In this document: positions 49,740 through 61,640 of the stretch, piece by piece
Position numbering within the stretch: the stretch's first letter is position 1
How the letters are laid out: each line of letters starts with the position of its first letter
Assembly: GCA_013399305.1 (NCBI GenBank)
Contig: VXAI01000015.1
Location: 1,497,965 to 1,561,964, forward strand
Direction of reading: 5' to 3'
Length of the DNA stretch: 64,000 nt
DNA from: Rostratula benghalensis
Lineage: Eukaryota > Chordata > Aves > Charadriiformes > Rostratulidae
Notes under the pieces: generated by a model
Seen by the model: the letters and a program-made list of their open reading frames with translations, nothing else
Told to the model about the DNA's origin: nothing
Databases searched by the model: none
Position numbers and translations under genes: made by a program

Positions 49740-52700
49740 ACATCCCTGCTGTACAGGCAGCTGGAGTTATTTAGAAGGTGGAAAGGGGCTTAATGTTTTG
49801 CTGCCTTTATAGCGTGCTTTTGAGTAGGCACATCTGTAACTTTGCAAATGAAATCAGTCGCAGGCATAGATAGATGTGGCTGCTGATTTGTTTGCTCTGA
49901 GGAGGAGGTAACTGAGCATCTGCAACCTGCTGGCAGGTGTGCTGAGAGCTGCAGGTGTGTTTTCCAAGTCCATCTTTGGAAAATTGTCATTTTCTTGCAG
50001 TGATCAATTTTGCTGTTGTTACTTGTCTTTCCAGAACAATCCTTGTTGAGAAGATTATGGTACTAACTAATATTTTTCTTTGTATCAGTGTTATTATTTT
50101 TTAATCTGACTGGGTAAGGGGGAACGACAGTAGTTCTAAAAGGAGCATTAGTAGAGAACTTGTGTATTTGGCACACAGCCACTCTGCTTAGTGTGGTGTA
50201 CCAGGGCTTACACTTCCAGGGCTAAATTAGGGGCAGGAGAGGGACATTTGGGCCAGCATTTATACTGCCTCTTCTAAAATCTGGACCAAAGCATGAATGG
50301 TTTTGAAAACCAATATTTCCATATCAGACATGGTTCCCTCTTGCTTATTATAGCAGCAGATATTAAAGTTTCAATTTCTCCAGATACAACAACTATTTTG
50401 AGATAACTACAAAGGGGAAGGATTGTGTGAAGAGGTACTGCTAGTCTGTTCTTGTTTGTGAGTACACCTGAATAGAGAACTAACCCAGCATTTTTGTGTT
50501 GCGTATCTGTTTCTGAGGCTGCCATATCCAGATGACAAGCTTTTACTTCAAAAAAACCCAAACAGACAAAAAACCCAACCAACAAAGTTTAAAATTGACC
50601 CGTGTAGCTGCATCCAAGCTAATGTTTGTTAAAAGCAACTATTTGCTATAAAGGAGTGTGTTGGCCTGTTCCTTGTTTCATAATGTGCATTTTTGGTGTT
50701 AACTCATGGCAGAAAGGCAGCCAGGAGGGCACGGGAAGTGGGTTTCAGACACACGTTGGCAGATAGCGGCTGCAGCCGTGGGCTCAGTTTCCAATCTATT
50801 CAGAAACAAGATGGCCCAAACTCACCCCAAGTTTAGTCATATTTCTTCATGTTTCTGTTTAATTCCTTACTTCTTGCTTTCGTTTAAGTTAATGTGATCA
50901 CAGAATGGAGACTTATATGCCAAATAACAACGAAATGAAATCATACACAAGTGAGTGCTGTTAGTTTCAGTATAGTCATTGAAAAGTTTTGCAGAAAACA
51001 AAAGGTTTGGTGTTTGTTTTGTGGGATTTTTTCCTAAGAAGTTATAAATGAAAAGTGCACCTTTTAAACAGATGGATGTGTGAATGGTGAGGAGGTAATC
51101 TGATCCATAAATATAAATGGAACTTTGTCTATTTATGGCTTCAAGCCAAAAAGCATTAGGTTTAAAAATAATTTTCAATTACAACCCCTGTTTTAACTTG
51201 AAAATAGTTTTACTTCTGAACAGAATTATTCATAGTGAATGACCACGGAGAAACCTGTAGCCTTGTGAGGCCCCTGTTGAGAATTGCTTTGCAACTGCAC
51301 AGCTCCATCAGGCACGCAGATCTGAAAGTTGTGGCCTGCTCAGCCTTTACCCTTGCTGCCAAAGTTCTGCAGGCCAAATTATTCCCAGTATGATACCTAA
51401 AAAAATTAATCTGTGTTGATTTGTACTTCCTCTTACAGTATCTTTCTTGCAACTATTACTTCAGCTGTACTGAGTCCATCTAACCCTATATCCTATCCTT
51501 GAGTGTAGCCAGACTACTCTTCAGCAGTTGCCTGAAGAGGAGTGTTGGAACAAGCCACATGAGATGCTTGGCCAAAATATTCTCCCTGCTTCCCACAACT
51601 GCAGTCCAGAGTGCTCTTAAATCAGCAGTGGTGTCTTTTTTTGAACAGTGTCAAGCAATGATCATGGAGCATGTTGCAGAGAGTGCCCTAGCAGTATGAC
51701 TGGTGCCAGGGTTAAGTCTGCCAGTGTTTGCCTTCTTATGTGGAGGGGCCAGGAGATCCAGCCCCAGTATCTCCATGGAGAAGTTGTGCTAGTTACCAGG
51801 TTGGGAGGGGTAGTCTGCTTAGATAAGTGTGTGGCTCCTTCATCATCAGGAGGTCCTGGGCAGCAGTCCTGTGCCAGAACTGGCTACTTGGAGCAGGTCT
51901 GGAAAGAGAATTTGCTTTTCTGAGCTCAAGCAATAGTATGTTTTGGGCATAATTTAAGGAGAATGGACTGTAATGTAAATAATTACTGTAATAAGGCTAA
52001 ATAAGTTAACAACACCTTCTGTAGCCAAAAACTATTCGGGTAAAGTGGAGAATTGAAATATGCAGAGGAGAAGCCTCCTCCAGAAAAGCAAAGGGGCACC
52101 AGATGTTACTGGGAGCTGTTTAGCTGTTCTGGGAGAGCCCATCCCCACTCTCCATTGCATTTTCAGGCTGTTGCCTTTCTTCCTGAAGATTGTTGTTCCT
52201 GAGGAAGGTTCAGGGGGGTCATATGAACTGTACTTCCCACTAACAGCCCTACTGCTGGAAACTTAAGAGAGCTTTGAGTATGCCAGACTTCTGGTGAAAG
52301 CCTCTGATCTGTGTTACACAATCGAGCCTCAGTTCACGCTTGTCGTGGAGGCCGGTAGCTGGTAATGTGTGGGCAGGCTTCAGTCTGCCTCTGAAAAAGT
52401 CTTGTTCAGTGTCTGCCTCTGCTCCACTACATTATCTCACAAATCTTCTCTTGTTCGGTCCTTTTCTGAAGAGCACATTATGTGCAGTGGCTTGAACAGT
52501 GGCCAAGCCGTATTTACAGTGCACGCAAAGGTGCTCTGGTCTTGAGCTGGTGCCACCCACCGTTGAGTGGTGTAGGGCTGCCTGAGTTAGGACTTGTTCC
52601 TCGTGGCTTAAACTTGTGAATGAAAGCATAAAAGTACTGCAGTGTTTGTTCGGTGGGGACAGGCAGTGATAGGTACATAATGCTCCTATTCTTGGAATCG

Positions 52701-52864
52701 TCAGACGGAAGGGAGCTAATATAACCCATAATACTTTGTCTTCTGTGATCTTGAGAGATAACTGTGCTCAAGCGTTTAATTTCCAATTTCAGAGGGTTGG
52801 AGGAAAAAAATAAAAATCCCTGTTAAGGCTCAAATCCAGTCTAGCCAAGCTGCTGAGTTTTTAT

Positions 52865-53125
52865 CAAAAGCAGGAAACAGATGGACGGGCACAGCTGCAG
52901 GAGGTGCTGCAACTTCTCTGGAAAAGCTACCCAGGCGTGTGCTGCAAGCAGGGACATCAGCACAGTGCTGCTGTTCTGCAGGGCTCTGCTGCTCGGTGCC
53001 AGTGGATGGATGGTGTCACAGCCCATGCTGCTCATGGAGATGCCATTTCAGAGAGGAACCTGCCTGGCATTACTGCCAGCTCCCAGTGATGGATGCCTGC
53101 CTGTTCCCAGGATCTGCTTGCTGTA
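52865..53125. other. CTG/CAG-rich GC-leaning patch, unexplained
   Basis: Dense CTGC/GCAG words and moderately high GC leave all three forward frames open for 60-80 codons. The words do not form a regular tandem repeat. No protein domain is recognisable in any frame, and there are no matched splice sites. It may be a decayed GC-rich insertion such as an LTR or pseudogene piece. Confidence 0.25.
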
Positions 53126-54794
53126 GTAGAAGAAAAATGCAGGAAAGATTCATTATGTTCTGAAGTCTTACATTTCTGAAGTGTGCTGTGGGCACTGTCC
53201 TAGGGAGCTTACCCTTACATCCTTTGTTTCCCTGCTGAATTCTGTGTTTCAGACTGGATGGTTGCATGATGAAGAGGTCTTGTAACTTGGTGGGATCTCA
53301 GAGGCAGCCAGAGAAACCTCTGGGGTGCTATGGGCTGGTGTTTATTATGTTCTTGAGATAGAAAAGAACAGAAGGTCCAGCAGCCAAGCAGTGTCCCAGG
53401 TCTCTGTCCAACCAGAGTTCTTGCTCAGATTCTACACTTTAAAAATTAATCAGTGTGTATTGTTTATCTGGCCCCCAGAGTCCTTAAGTCCTCCTGTTTA
53501 TTTGAAAGGTGCAAATATTTAAACCTTTTTCCAGAGCAGATCTGTATTATTGTTATTTAGGAGTTTTCTATTTTGAAGTAGTTTAGAAATTTTTATTCTT
53601 TTGAGTAGATTGTGCAGAAATTGAAGATTTTCCAAGCCTGTGCAAGAACAACTGTGTAGAAGGAGAACGTGTTTCTCTGCTTGCTTTCCCTTTTCTAAAG
53701 ACAAAAGAGCCTTATTGAAATGTGCTTCCTTTCTGACTACTAATGGGTTTTCCTTCCTTCCTCCTTGCAATGAGCTTAACATTCTCCCATCCTGCTGGGT
53801 ATAAATTTCAGCCTGGACTGTTTTCCCTGTTGAGGTGTTGAGTCATTGGCCTTGAAGGGGAACCTGTAATAAGAGAGGGAGAAGTCAAGGTTTGGGGAGG
53901 AAGAGGTTTTCTAGCAGTTTGGTGGTACATGAGATGAATATTAAAAAACAGGGATAAGGTGCTGTTAATTTTTGCTTGGGGCTGCTCATGTTCTCTTCCT
54001 AGTTTTATTTCTGGATGCTTTCTTATGTTGGATCTGGATAAATTCCAGGACGTTATACACAAAATACCTAGAGGAAGAGCTGGTTCCTGCTCAATAACAA
54101 TGTTCCATTTTAAGCTGTCTCAGGTTAGAGGGGAAAAATACGATACTGTGTCACTGGAATTTGTTTGTCTCCTGGAGGAAAGATGATGAAAATCTTGCTT
54201 CAAAAGCTCTGTGTGGGAATTATGTCCTGAAGACTGGATATTCTCCAGGGCTTAATTGGGCTTATTCATAGAAATACTAAACTTTGTGAACTGGACAGCA
54301 GACCTCTAAATGTGGCTCTAACTGTAGAGTTGGAATTGGCCTCTGCACACTGACTGGCAACACTGAGCAGATGTAGGCTTTGGAATAATTAGTAAAATGG
54401 ACAGGAATTAAAGCACGATCTGTTCCGAACACAAACCAGATGAGCTGCATAAGTCGTCTTTCTATCTGAATTTCCCACTTCAGTAAGGTTTCACTTTGCA
54501 TGGCATTTGGTTGTGTTGAATGGGGTATATCTTGGCTGTCTCTTCCTCACAGAACTTCCTTCTGGTCTGAAGTCTATGCTAGACAGTGGAATAGAAATCT
54601 GCATTTCCTCCCATGTTGTTTTGCTCTGAAAAATGAAGAAAACAAGACTAAGCAATGTAGTTAAGCCAGCAAGAGTGAGATTAGGCTACTGATTCACATA
54701 CATTTTTGCCAATCTAAGAGAAATCTGAATCCATATATCTTTGTTACTTATAATATCTTAATAATATCTGGTTTGGAGGTTTCTTTTGTGTTCC

Positions 54795-54825
54795 TTTTTT
54801 TTTTTTTTTTTTTNTTTTTTTTTTT
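54795..54825. repeat. Poly-T run of about 31 containing one N
   Basis: Nineteen T, an N at 54814, then eleven T. The run length is unresolved in the assembly. Confidence 0.95.
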
Positions 54826-55905
54826 CTCCTTCCCTCCAAACCATAGTGATGAGAAATTAACTTTTTAACAATAAAACTTGTTAACATTATTGTAAGCTGT
54901 CTGAGCTTGTGTGAGAACAAACTATTGTTCATTTGGCTTTAAAAAAAGGTTGTTTTTTGTTTGGTAGAAAAGCAGTTAAGACTTCCGAACCAACCTGTAT
55001 CAGTGCATACTGCTGCCTTCATGAACTTCCTTAGTCCAGCAGTGCAACTGTGTCACAAAAGCATTTTAGAGGGCTGCTTTAATTGCAGATAAAATTATAA
55101 GAGAGAAGATCCTTTAGTCACACTTCATTTTTAGAAAGATCCTCTATGAGTGAAATTGAAAAGGTTTGTTTGACAGCTTTTTAAGAGCTATACTTAAAGG
55201 ATTATTTCCTGGTTTCTGATATTAATTAGGATTTATGTTACTCAAATATTTTGTTTCTCTACAGGTTTCCTTATGCATCTTAGGTAATTGTGCAAGAAAG
55301 CTGAAAAGGAGGATAATTTGGACAAAGCAAGCAGCATGCTTTGCTGTTGTCACAGTTTTGTCAGTGTTGGGGCAAATTGTGAAATGTCTTCTCTTCAGAA
55401 TGTTATCCACCCGGAATTGCACTGCAAATTAATTTTTAAACTTGCTGTTGAAGAGAAATAAAAATATCCAATGTGAAAATTAAAAATTCTTTTTGATAGT
55501 GTTACCAGATAAAAATGTTCAGTGACTTATATTTTTAAAATGGAAGCCATAACATTTAAATGTGTAAGAATATAACTGTCTTTTAAAAATAGCACCGTGA
55601 GACTGCTTAACTGTCCTTGAGGATCTTTAACGTTTGCTTTGTTGGTGAGATGAAACAAGGACTTGAAAATGAAAGAGTCGTGGTTTGGAAGAGCAATTGT
55701 TATCGGTGAACTTTGTTTCTTGGAAAACTGAGACCACGAAGCTGGTAAGTTTTGCTTTGAAGTGTTGAAGCTTATGTTTCAGGCAGATGTACAGGACCTA
55801 TTTTGAAGGATTTTGATGATCAAACATCACTATGTATTTCAGTGAGCTACTTCAATTTTCACCCTACTTGAAAGTGTGCACCTTGCTCCTGTCTGTGCTT
55901 GAAAA

Positions 55906-55970
55906 TCATGAAAGAATCCCAGACTGGAAAGCAACTAAACTAATCCAGTCTGAAGAGGCTGTGGTTTGGG
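55906..55970 (-). mobile_element. Possible CR1-like scrap
   Basis: ATCATGAAAGAATCCCAGAC, TGGAAAGCAACTAAACTAAT and CCAGTCTGAAGAGGCTG resemble the reverse strand of CR1 3' ends ('tcatagaatcccagactggaagg..acctagtccagtct'). Only about 65 bp are alignable by eye. Confidence 0.35.
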
Positions 55971-58900
55971 ATTGCTGAGGGTCTCCTTACTATGGCAATT
56001 GCCTACCCAAGTTTAGAGGCTGAGTAAAGTGTACAATATTCACAAGTCTTGTGGTTGCTGACCCTACATTGAAGATTCTAATCTATTGTAGAGTAAATAT
56101 CGTCATCTTTCCTATCTCTGAAAACAGCAATGTGCTCAGTATCTTTTATGTTTGATTTGTGCAGGCACTTTGAATGTTTATCTTATACCCTGTATCCTGC
56201 TTTTGAATTTGCAGTGCAATATCATAACACTTTATCTTTCAGTGGAATAGTCAGCTTTAGGATGAAGCCAAGTAAAATCTTCAGGGTATCTGAACTACTT
56301 TTAACATCAACCCAGCTGAATTCTAATTTATTGAAGAAAGCTTCCCATGCTGCATTTGTACTATACACATTTAGGGGGACTTGAAAGAGTTCATCTTGAA
56401 GCATCATTTAGGCTGATTGTTCTGTTTTCATGGAAATTTTGCCTATAAGAGCCCTTGAACATGCACTAACGAAAGAGGCGATTAGAATTAAACCACAGAA
56501 TTTTATATCCACATTGTACCTTATATAAAGAGACTAAACTTTGTAATTAAATATATGCTCAACAATTCTATCCAAGCCTCTTCACGGTTCAAATTTGAAG
56601 TTCAATATTGTGGTGCTAGCCCATCTTGAATCATCTGTCCATCAAAAAATTCAAGGTTAAGAGGCATCAAAACTACCAATCGCTGCTTTTTCTGTTGGGA
56701 ATGTTTGTAAGATGACTCTTATTTTTAGTATCTGACATTGTAGGTGGGAACTGGAGTGGGTGTTGAGGTGGAGGTCCTTACCAAAAAGAGCAAACCAAGT
56801 GACAGTGTTGCTCCACCAGGACACAATGGTATATTGCTGCCACACAGTCCTGTACAGCTGCTAGATGAGCAGTGTCTGAGTCAAGATCAATGCTGTGGTA
56901 TTCCCCTTCTGTACCTTTCTATTAAGCACAGTTCTTTGGACAGAAGTAATTTTAGCAAATGTAGGAGGATTTGGGAACTTTTCCCTTTCCCTGCTGCTTT
57001 GCTTAAGGCTGTAGTTCATCATCAAACTGAAAATGCCATTTAAAAACCAGAAAATCAGAAGCCTCTGTGACAGGTCAGTAATCTGTCCTTAAGGAAATGG
57101 CAGTGAGTGAGAGGGGCAAGTCTGTCATCTGGGGAGAGGACTGTGAAGTCTCGATTGCGTGGTTAATGGCAACATACTGAACTATCAGGCAGGCTCATTA
57201 GGGACATGCTGTTAATTTGGTCAGGCAAGCGCTGCCAGGCTGCATTGTGTAGAGTCAAGCAGTGTGAATAGAGCCTGTAAGCAAAGCTGCTGGAATCCCT
57301 TTGGATGGCTGTCCTCAGTTGTTGGCTTCTTTTCCTGTTCAAAGAGGCCACGTGGAGTTTTGGCACTGTTAGTGCTGCCCGGAGATGAGTTATAGATCGC
57401 AGAAGTGATCTAACTTGTGCTGAGATGAGGTATCCTTCTTCTCAGCTATTTTCACATATGGACATTTAACCAGAGTTCACTACTTCAGGTGACATAATTA
57501 TCTTTAAAACCCAATTTGAAATGCGACAGGTATTTTTATCTTCCTTATCTTCACTGCTTACATCTGCTAAGCACTAGCTATATGGCAATTAAAGTTTGCA
57601 TTTCTCTTCTACCGTCAAAGGATAATCTTTCTCCCCTTTGCTTCCCTCACGTCAGAGTCCTGTAGGTGGTTTTGGAGGTACGAGAATACCTCCAAATGCC
57701 TCATAAATCCTCTGCAGTCCCTATAAGAGCTGGCTGGGGAGCTGTGATGTTGTGGACTGACACTTTTGGGCAGAGAAGAGGGAGACCAATGGGGGGCAGA
57801 AAACCTGCCAAGTGCGATCTTAGGGGGATGAGTGTCCTGACTTCTCATGTCATGGAACATATTTCTCATGTGATTATTGTAAAAGGTTGAGCGAGGGTAA
57901 GAGGTTGCTTCCATCTCATAAAGGGAACAATCAGATTGTCTCAATGCTGCCTCTCTCCAGCGTGTGTTGGAATATAATGTTAATTTAGGAGTTGGAACCC
58001 AGCAGAGGATTTTCTACCATGTGTTTCCCTTTATGATTCCAGTTCCTCTTTCATCCTTTGGGGGATGTTTTTCCCTGACACTTTCAGTCTTACTAAAACT
58101 TATTTTTGTTTCTGCCTAGTTTCCTACCAGAGAAAAGGCTGAAATTAATAATTTTCTGGTAACCGTTTTCTATGTCTTCACCTGATTTATCTGATTATTT
58201 TAAGGCTGGGTAAAATACTCCATTAAGAGCTACAGATGCTATCAGAACCAAAGCAGAAAAAGGCTTCCCAGGAGAATGGACTGTGTGTGCTTGCATGGAA
58301 CAGACTTAGCTGGGAATTGGCCTGCACACTTACCTTGGAGGAAGCTGCACGGCTCCATCACTTCTGTCACTAAATACCTGGGGAAATCATTAGTTGTGAA
58401 TAGATAGCGTTCTCCACCTGCTGTGTCAGGCTCTGTTATCACACTAAGAGGCTGCCCTCCTCCCCAGAAACAAGAAGAATTTATGCCTCTGCCTATTCAG
58501 ATAGAGGGATGTCTGTTTAATGGAGTGCCCCATTTAGGGAAGTAGTGTTTTTCCACAGGTGGAAAAACCCTTGCTGTGTGGGAGGGAATACTTAGAAGCA
58601 AACAGTGAATTTCCTCATTTTATTCTACCAGGGATTTCTATTAGAATAAGGCCAGAGGGAGGGAAATTTGGATTAATTTTGGGAAGCTTTGACTCGGGAA
58701 GGGGCGAATGATTCACAGATTTTTATTACTGCTATTTATGAAGGAGAACAGACCATTGAACCTAATCTTTTACTTATCTTTCTCTGTGAAAATATAAAGC
58801 ACTACACAGTGACTCCAAAAGAGTTCATGGGTTTGAACCAAGGTCAGCATAAAAGCATAAATCCCAGCTGTGGGAGCTGGCCTACAATCATTTTGAGGTA

Positions 58901-58984
58901 GATTTGTTCCTCTTGTCTTCATACTTTATCAGTATTTTGATAGTGGATAATTAGTGCATCCCTTCTCTTCACAAAACTGAGATC

Positions 58985-59006
58985 TGGCAAGTCTTGAGAC
59001 TTGCCA
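58985..59006. repeat. Perfect inverted repeat, 10-bp arms, 2-nt centre
   Basis: TGGCAAGTCT and AGACTTGCCA are exact reverse complements around TG. It may form a cruciform or be a dyad protein site; its function is unknown. Confidence 0.8.
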
Positions 59007-59909
59007 CTTTGTGTTGTGACAATGGTCAGTTTATCTGGTTATTGCTGGAACCCTGATGTAAGAGGTCATTCGTTCAAGAGTCGTTCTTTTATTTTGATGG
59101 GGTAAATTTCATAACTGAGAAGAGTAGTTTGTGTAGTAACAGCCTTTTTCTTCACCTCAATTCAAAAATGAAAATTTACTTCTCAAAAAATGACTTGGCT
59201 GTTAATACTAAAAGTATAAGACCAATCAAAAGGTGTACATTAGAAGGAAGTTTTTAAACTCTGGTTTAACATAATTTTAGGAACTATGAGGTGATTTACA
59301 TATATTTTTGTATTTTGCGACTATGAAAAAAAATTGGTACGACCTAAACTATTTTTTAATAAAACTTTGGGATGAGGATTTAAATGAAAGAAAAATTAAA
59401 ACGTGATGCAGTTTGTATCACAACTGTAATTTCATTCTTGTACTTCAGAAGATAATGTAACTTAGTCTTTTAGGCCAATTCTTTAAAGACTCAAGCGGAC
59501 TAGATTCTGCCCAGTTTATGAAAACAGAAAGGCACATGATTGTGGCCACATGATACTGTAAGTGAAAAAGATAAGACCATATTCTAAAAGGCTCTTACAC
59601 CCCTAATAGTCTTGGGTGTGCTGTCAGTGGCTGAGTCAGAGAAGCTTCCAAGCCTTTACCATACTCTTAGCTGATGCACACTGAAACAAACATCTTCATT
59701 ATCCTCCTGAAAAGTCTTGTTACCAAAGTAGCCTCATCATATCTAAGCTACTGGCTTGAATTTTGCTCTTATTGCTGTCTGTTAAGATAGAGAGCAGCTT
59801 AATCTCAGCAAATACAGAGTATGCTTGACTCTTCCAGTGAGAAAAATTATATAGAAAGAGAAAACATTCATTATCACAGCAAGTATAGAAACTTGAATTT
59901 AGATCTGTA

Positions 59910-59931
59910 TTTTACTGCACTGGCAGTAAAA
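59910..59931. repeat. Perfect hairpin, 9-bp arms, 4-nt loop
   Basis: TTTTACTGC and GCAGTAAAA are exact reverse complements around ACTG. It is short and probably without function. Confidence 0.75.
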
Positions 59932-61440
59932 GGCAGAAGTGTGCAGCTTCCTGAACTGTGAGGCAAACACTTCTGCCACCTATTGTAGTAGGATTTCCTT
60001 ATAGACTCAAGTGTGCAAAGTTAGGAAGTCTCCAAGGCTTTGGATAATCAACAGAAATCTTAATTAAGTTCAACCTCTGATAAGAATTTATCAGTAATTA
60101 AAGACATGTAGTTGGTATGTAAGCAGTCCTCTAAGGTCATCAGAAAGTATTTATTTGTTCATACTTACTAATGCAGTTGAAACTTTTTTTTTCCTTAAAA
60201 GTCTAATGTCAGCCACATGGAAGTGGAAGAGATGTGATAAGGTATCAGAAATTCATTAGTAGTCTCCTAGTAAGGCTGCAAAGTAAACCTTTTGAACTTT
60301 ACTGGAGTCAGTTTATGCATGGAGTGAACTTGTCCTATGTCCTGTCCAAGAATCTGGATAATTGTTTTGATAGAAATAAGATATCCTCTGTTGGGGTTGT
60401 TAATACCTTTCAAAACTGAACTCAAAAAGTGAACCATACAATCAAATGCTGTACCGTGTGGGTAAAATTACAAGGAGAGACTGTTTAAGAGCAAATACAT
60501 GTGAAACAAAATAGGCCTCCTCCTCATGGGCTTGGACTTTGTAGCCCAGCTTAGGTTGCCAGAATTAAACACGATATACTGTTTGTGGCTTTTGTGTCTA
60601 ATTTCTTAATGCAATCCATGATGAACAAATCATACACTGCAGCAAAATATGGTGATCTGTAGTTACCCTACCAAGTGGCTTGTCTCCTGTCCTTGATATG
60701 ACCCCTGGTGTTCTCCTTCACTACCCTGAGCCCCGTCTCCAAATTAGCAATCTCTGCATAAAGAAAATGAGCATCAAGATCAGTTCCAGCAAGAAGGATC
60801 CTCATAATGACACTAATGGCTCCAATTCATGGAAAGATTTTGTCAGTCAGCAATGCTGATATCCACAGTCCAGGCAGTACATCCCAGAGATCATTATTAA
60901 GAGTGTGGTTAAAAACTATTTCCCTGGGAGTGATTTTGCTGCTTGGGCAAATCTCTCACAGGTGCAATCTATTAGGAAGACCAGACTGCTTCTTATAAAC
61001 AAGCAAGCAAGAATGATCCAAAGTCTAGGCAATGATGTGTTGCCTTGCCAGGAGAGAAAGTCCAAGAGAAGACTGCGAATTTTCATGGAATTAGAATCTT
61101 TAGGGAAAAAACCCAAATAGTCTATAATGGGATTTTTGAAAGGGACAATTTATTCTGTACAAAATTGTCCAGTCTACAAAACTGGTAGTCTAAGAAACAA
61201 ATGGAAGTTCCCAGAGAAAAGCTCAAGCGACCTAACCTGGTTATTGGATGAATATTGCCCTCTTTTTGTATATTTTTGTATAGTATAGGTGGGGCTGACA
61301 ATAGATCTAAGCCATCTGCTACAAAACGTGATTTGCTTTGCCATAGGCAATTTCAAGTGCAGCAGCCAACACTGGTTGTTGAGTGACACCAGCATTTATG
61401 ATCTAAGGTGCAGCCCCCTTTTTTTTCTTTTTCCATTTCC

Positions 61441-61462
61441 TTTTTTTTTTTTTTTTTTTTTT
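61441..61462. repeat. Poly-T run (22)
   Basis: An uninterrupted 22-T run preceded by a pyrimidine-rich stretch. It lies about 30 bp before the AG at 61490-61491 and would act as an unusually strong, if distant, polypyrimidine tract for the candidate exon at 61492. Confidence 0.9.
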
Positions 61463-61491
61463 GAAAATGATTAAAAGAATCAAAATTACAG

Positions 61492-61523
61492 GAACCTTCT
61501 TCACCCGAGAGGCACAGAACCAG
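61492..61523 (+). other. Candidate 32-nt micro-exon (speculative)
   Basis: The segment lies between AAATTACAG and GTAAGTAG. The donor is consensus; the acceptor AG has a 22-T run 28 bases upstream with an AT-rich interval between. Entering in the phase left by exon 1 (phase 2), it reads open as (T)NLLHPRGTEP. By itself it would shift the frame; together with the next candidate it does not. Chance is a fair alternative because GTAAGT and YAG occur often in 63 kb. Confidence 0.15.
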
Positions 61524-61612
61524 GTAAGTAGATATTTTTGCAAATTCTCTTAATGGCATCCCCTAGTTTCAGCCTGACAATATAATGCTGATATGTTCCT
61601 CTTCTCTCCTAG

Positions 61613-61640
61613 GAATGAGAATTCAAGATCCAGCAAGAAG
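61613..61640 (+). other. Candidate 28-nt micro-exon (speculative)
   Basis: The segment is preceded by the good acceptor TTCCTCTTCTCTCCTAG and followed by GTAAGC. It lies 89 nt after the 32-nt candidate, enough for a minimal intron. The two together are 60 nt and leave the exon-1 phase unchanged; the read-through continues GMRIQDPAR. A third strong acceptor (TCTTTTTCTGCAG, ending 62172) would lead to a stop at 62255-62257. No transcript evidence is available. Confidence 0.15.

Larger units (their letters stand above)
46810..61480. other. Intronic sequence without recognised genes
   Basis: AT-leaning stretch with chance open frames. Named contents are a tandem duplication (49684-49739), a CTG-rich patch (about 52865-53125), a T-run with an N (54795-54825), a CR1-like scrap (55906-55970), two perfect hairpins (58985-59006 and 59910-59931) and a 22-T run (61441-61462). 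A GC-leaning patch near 51640-51900 is unexplained. Confidence 0.55.
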
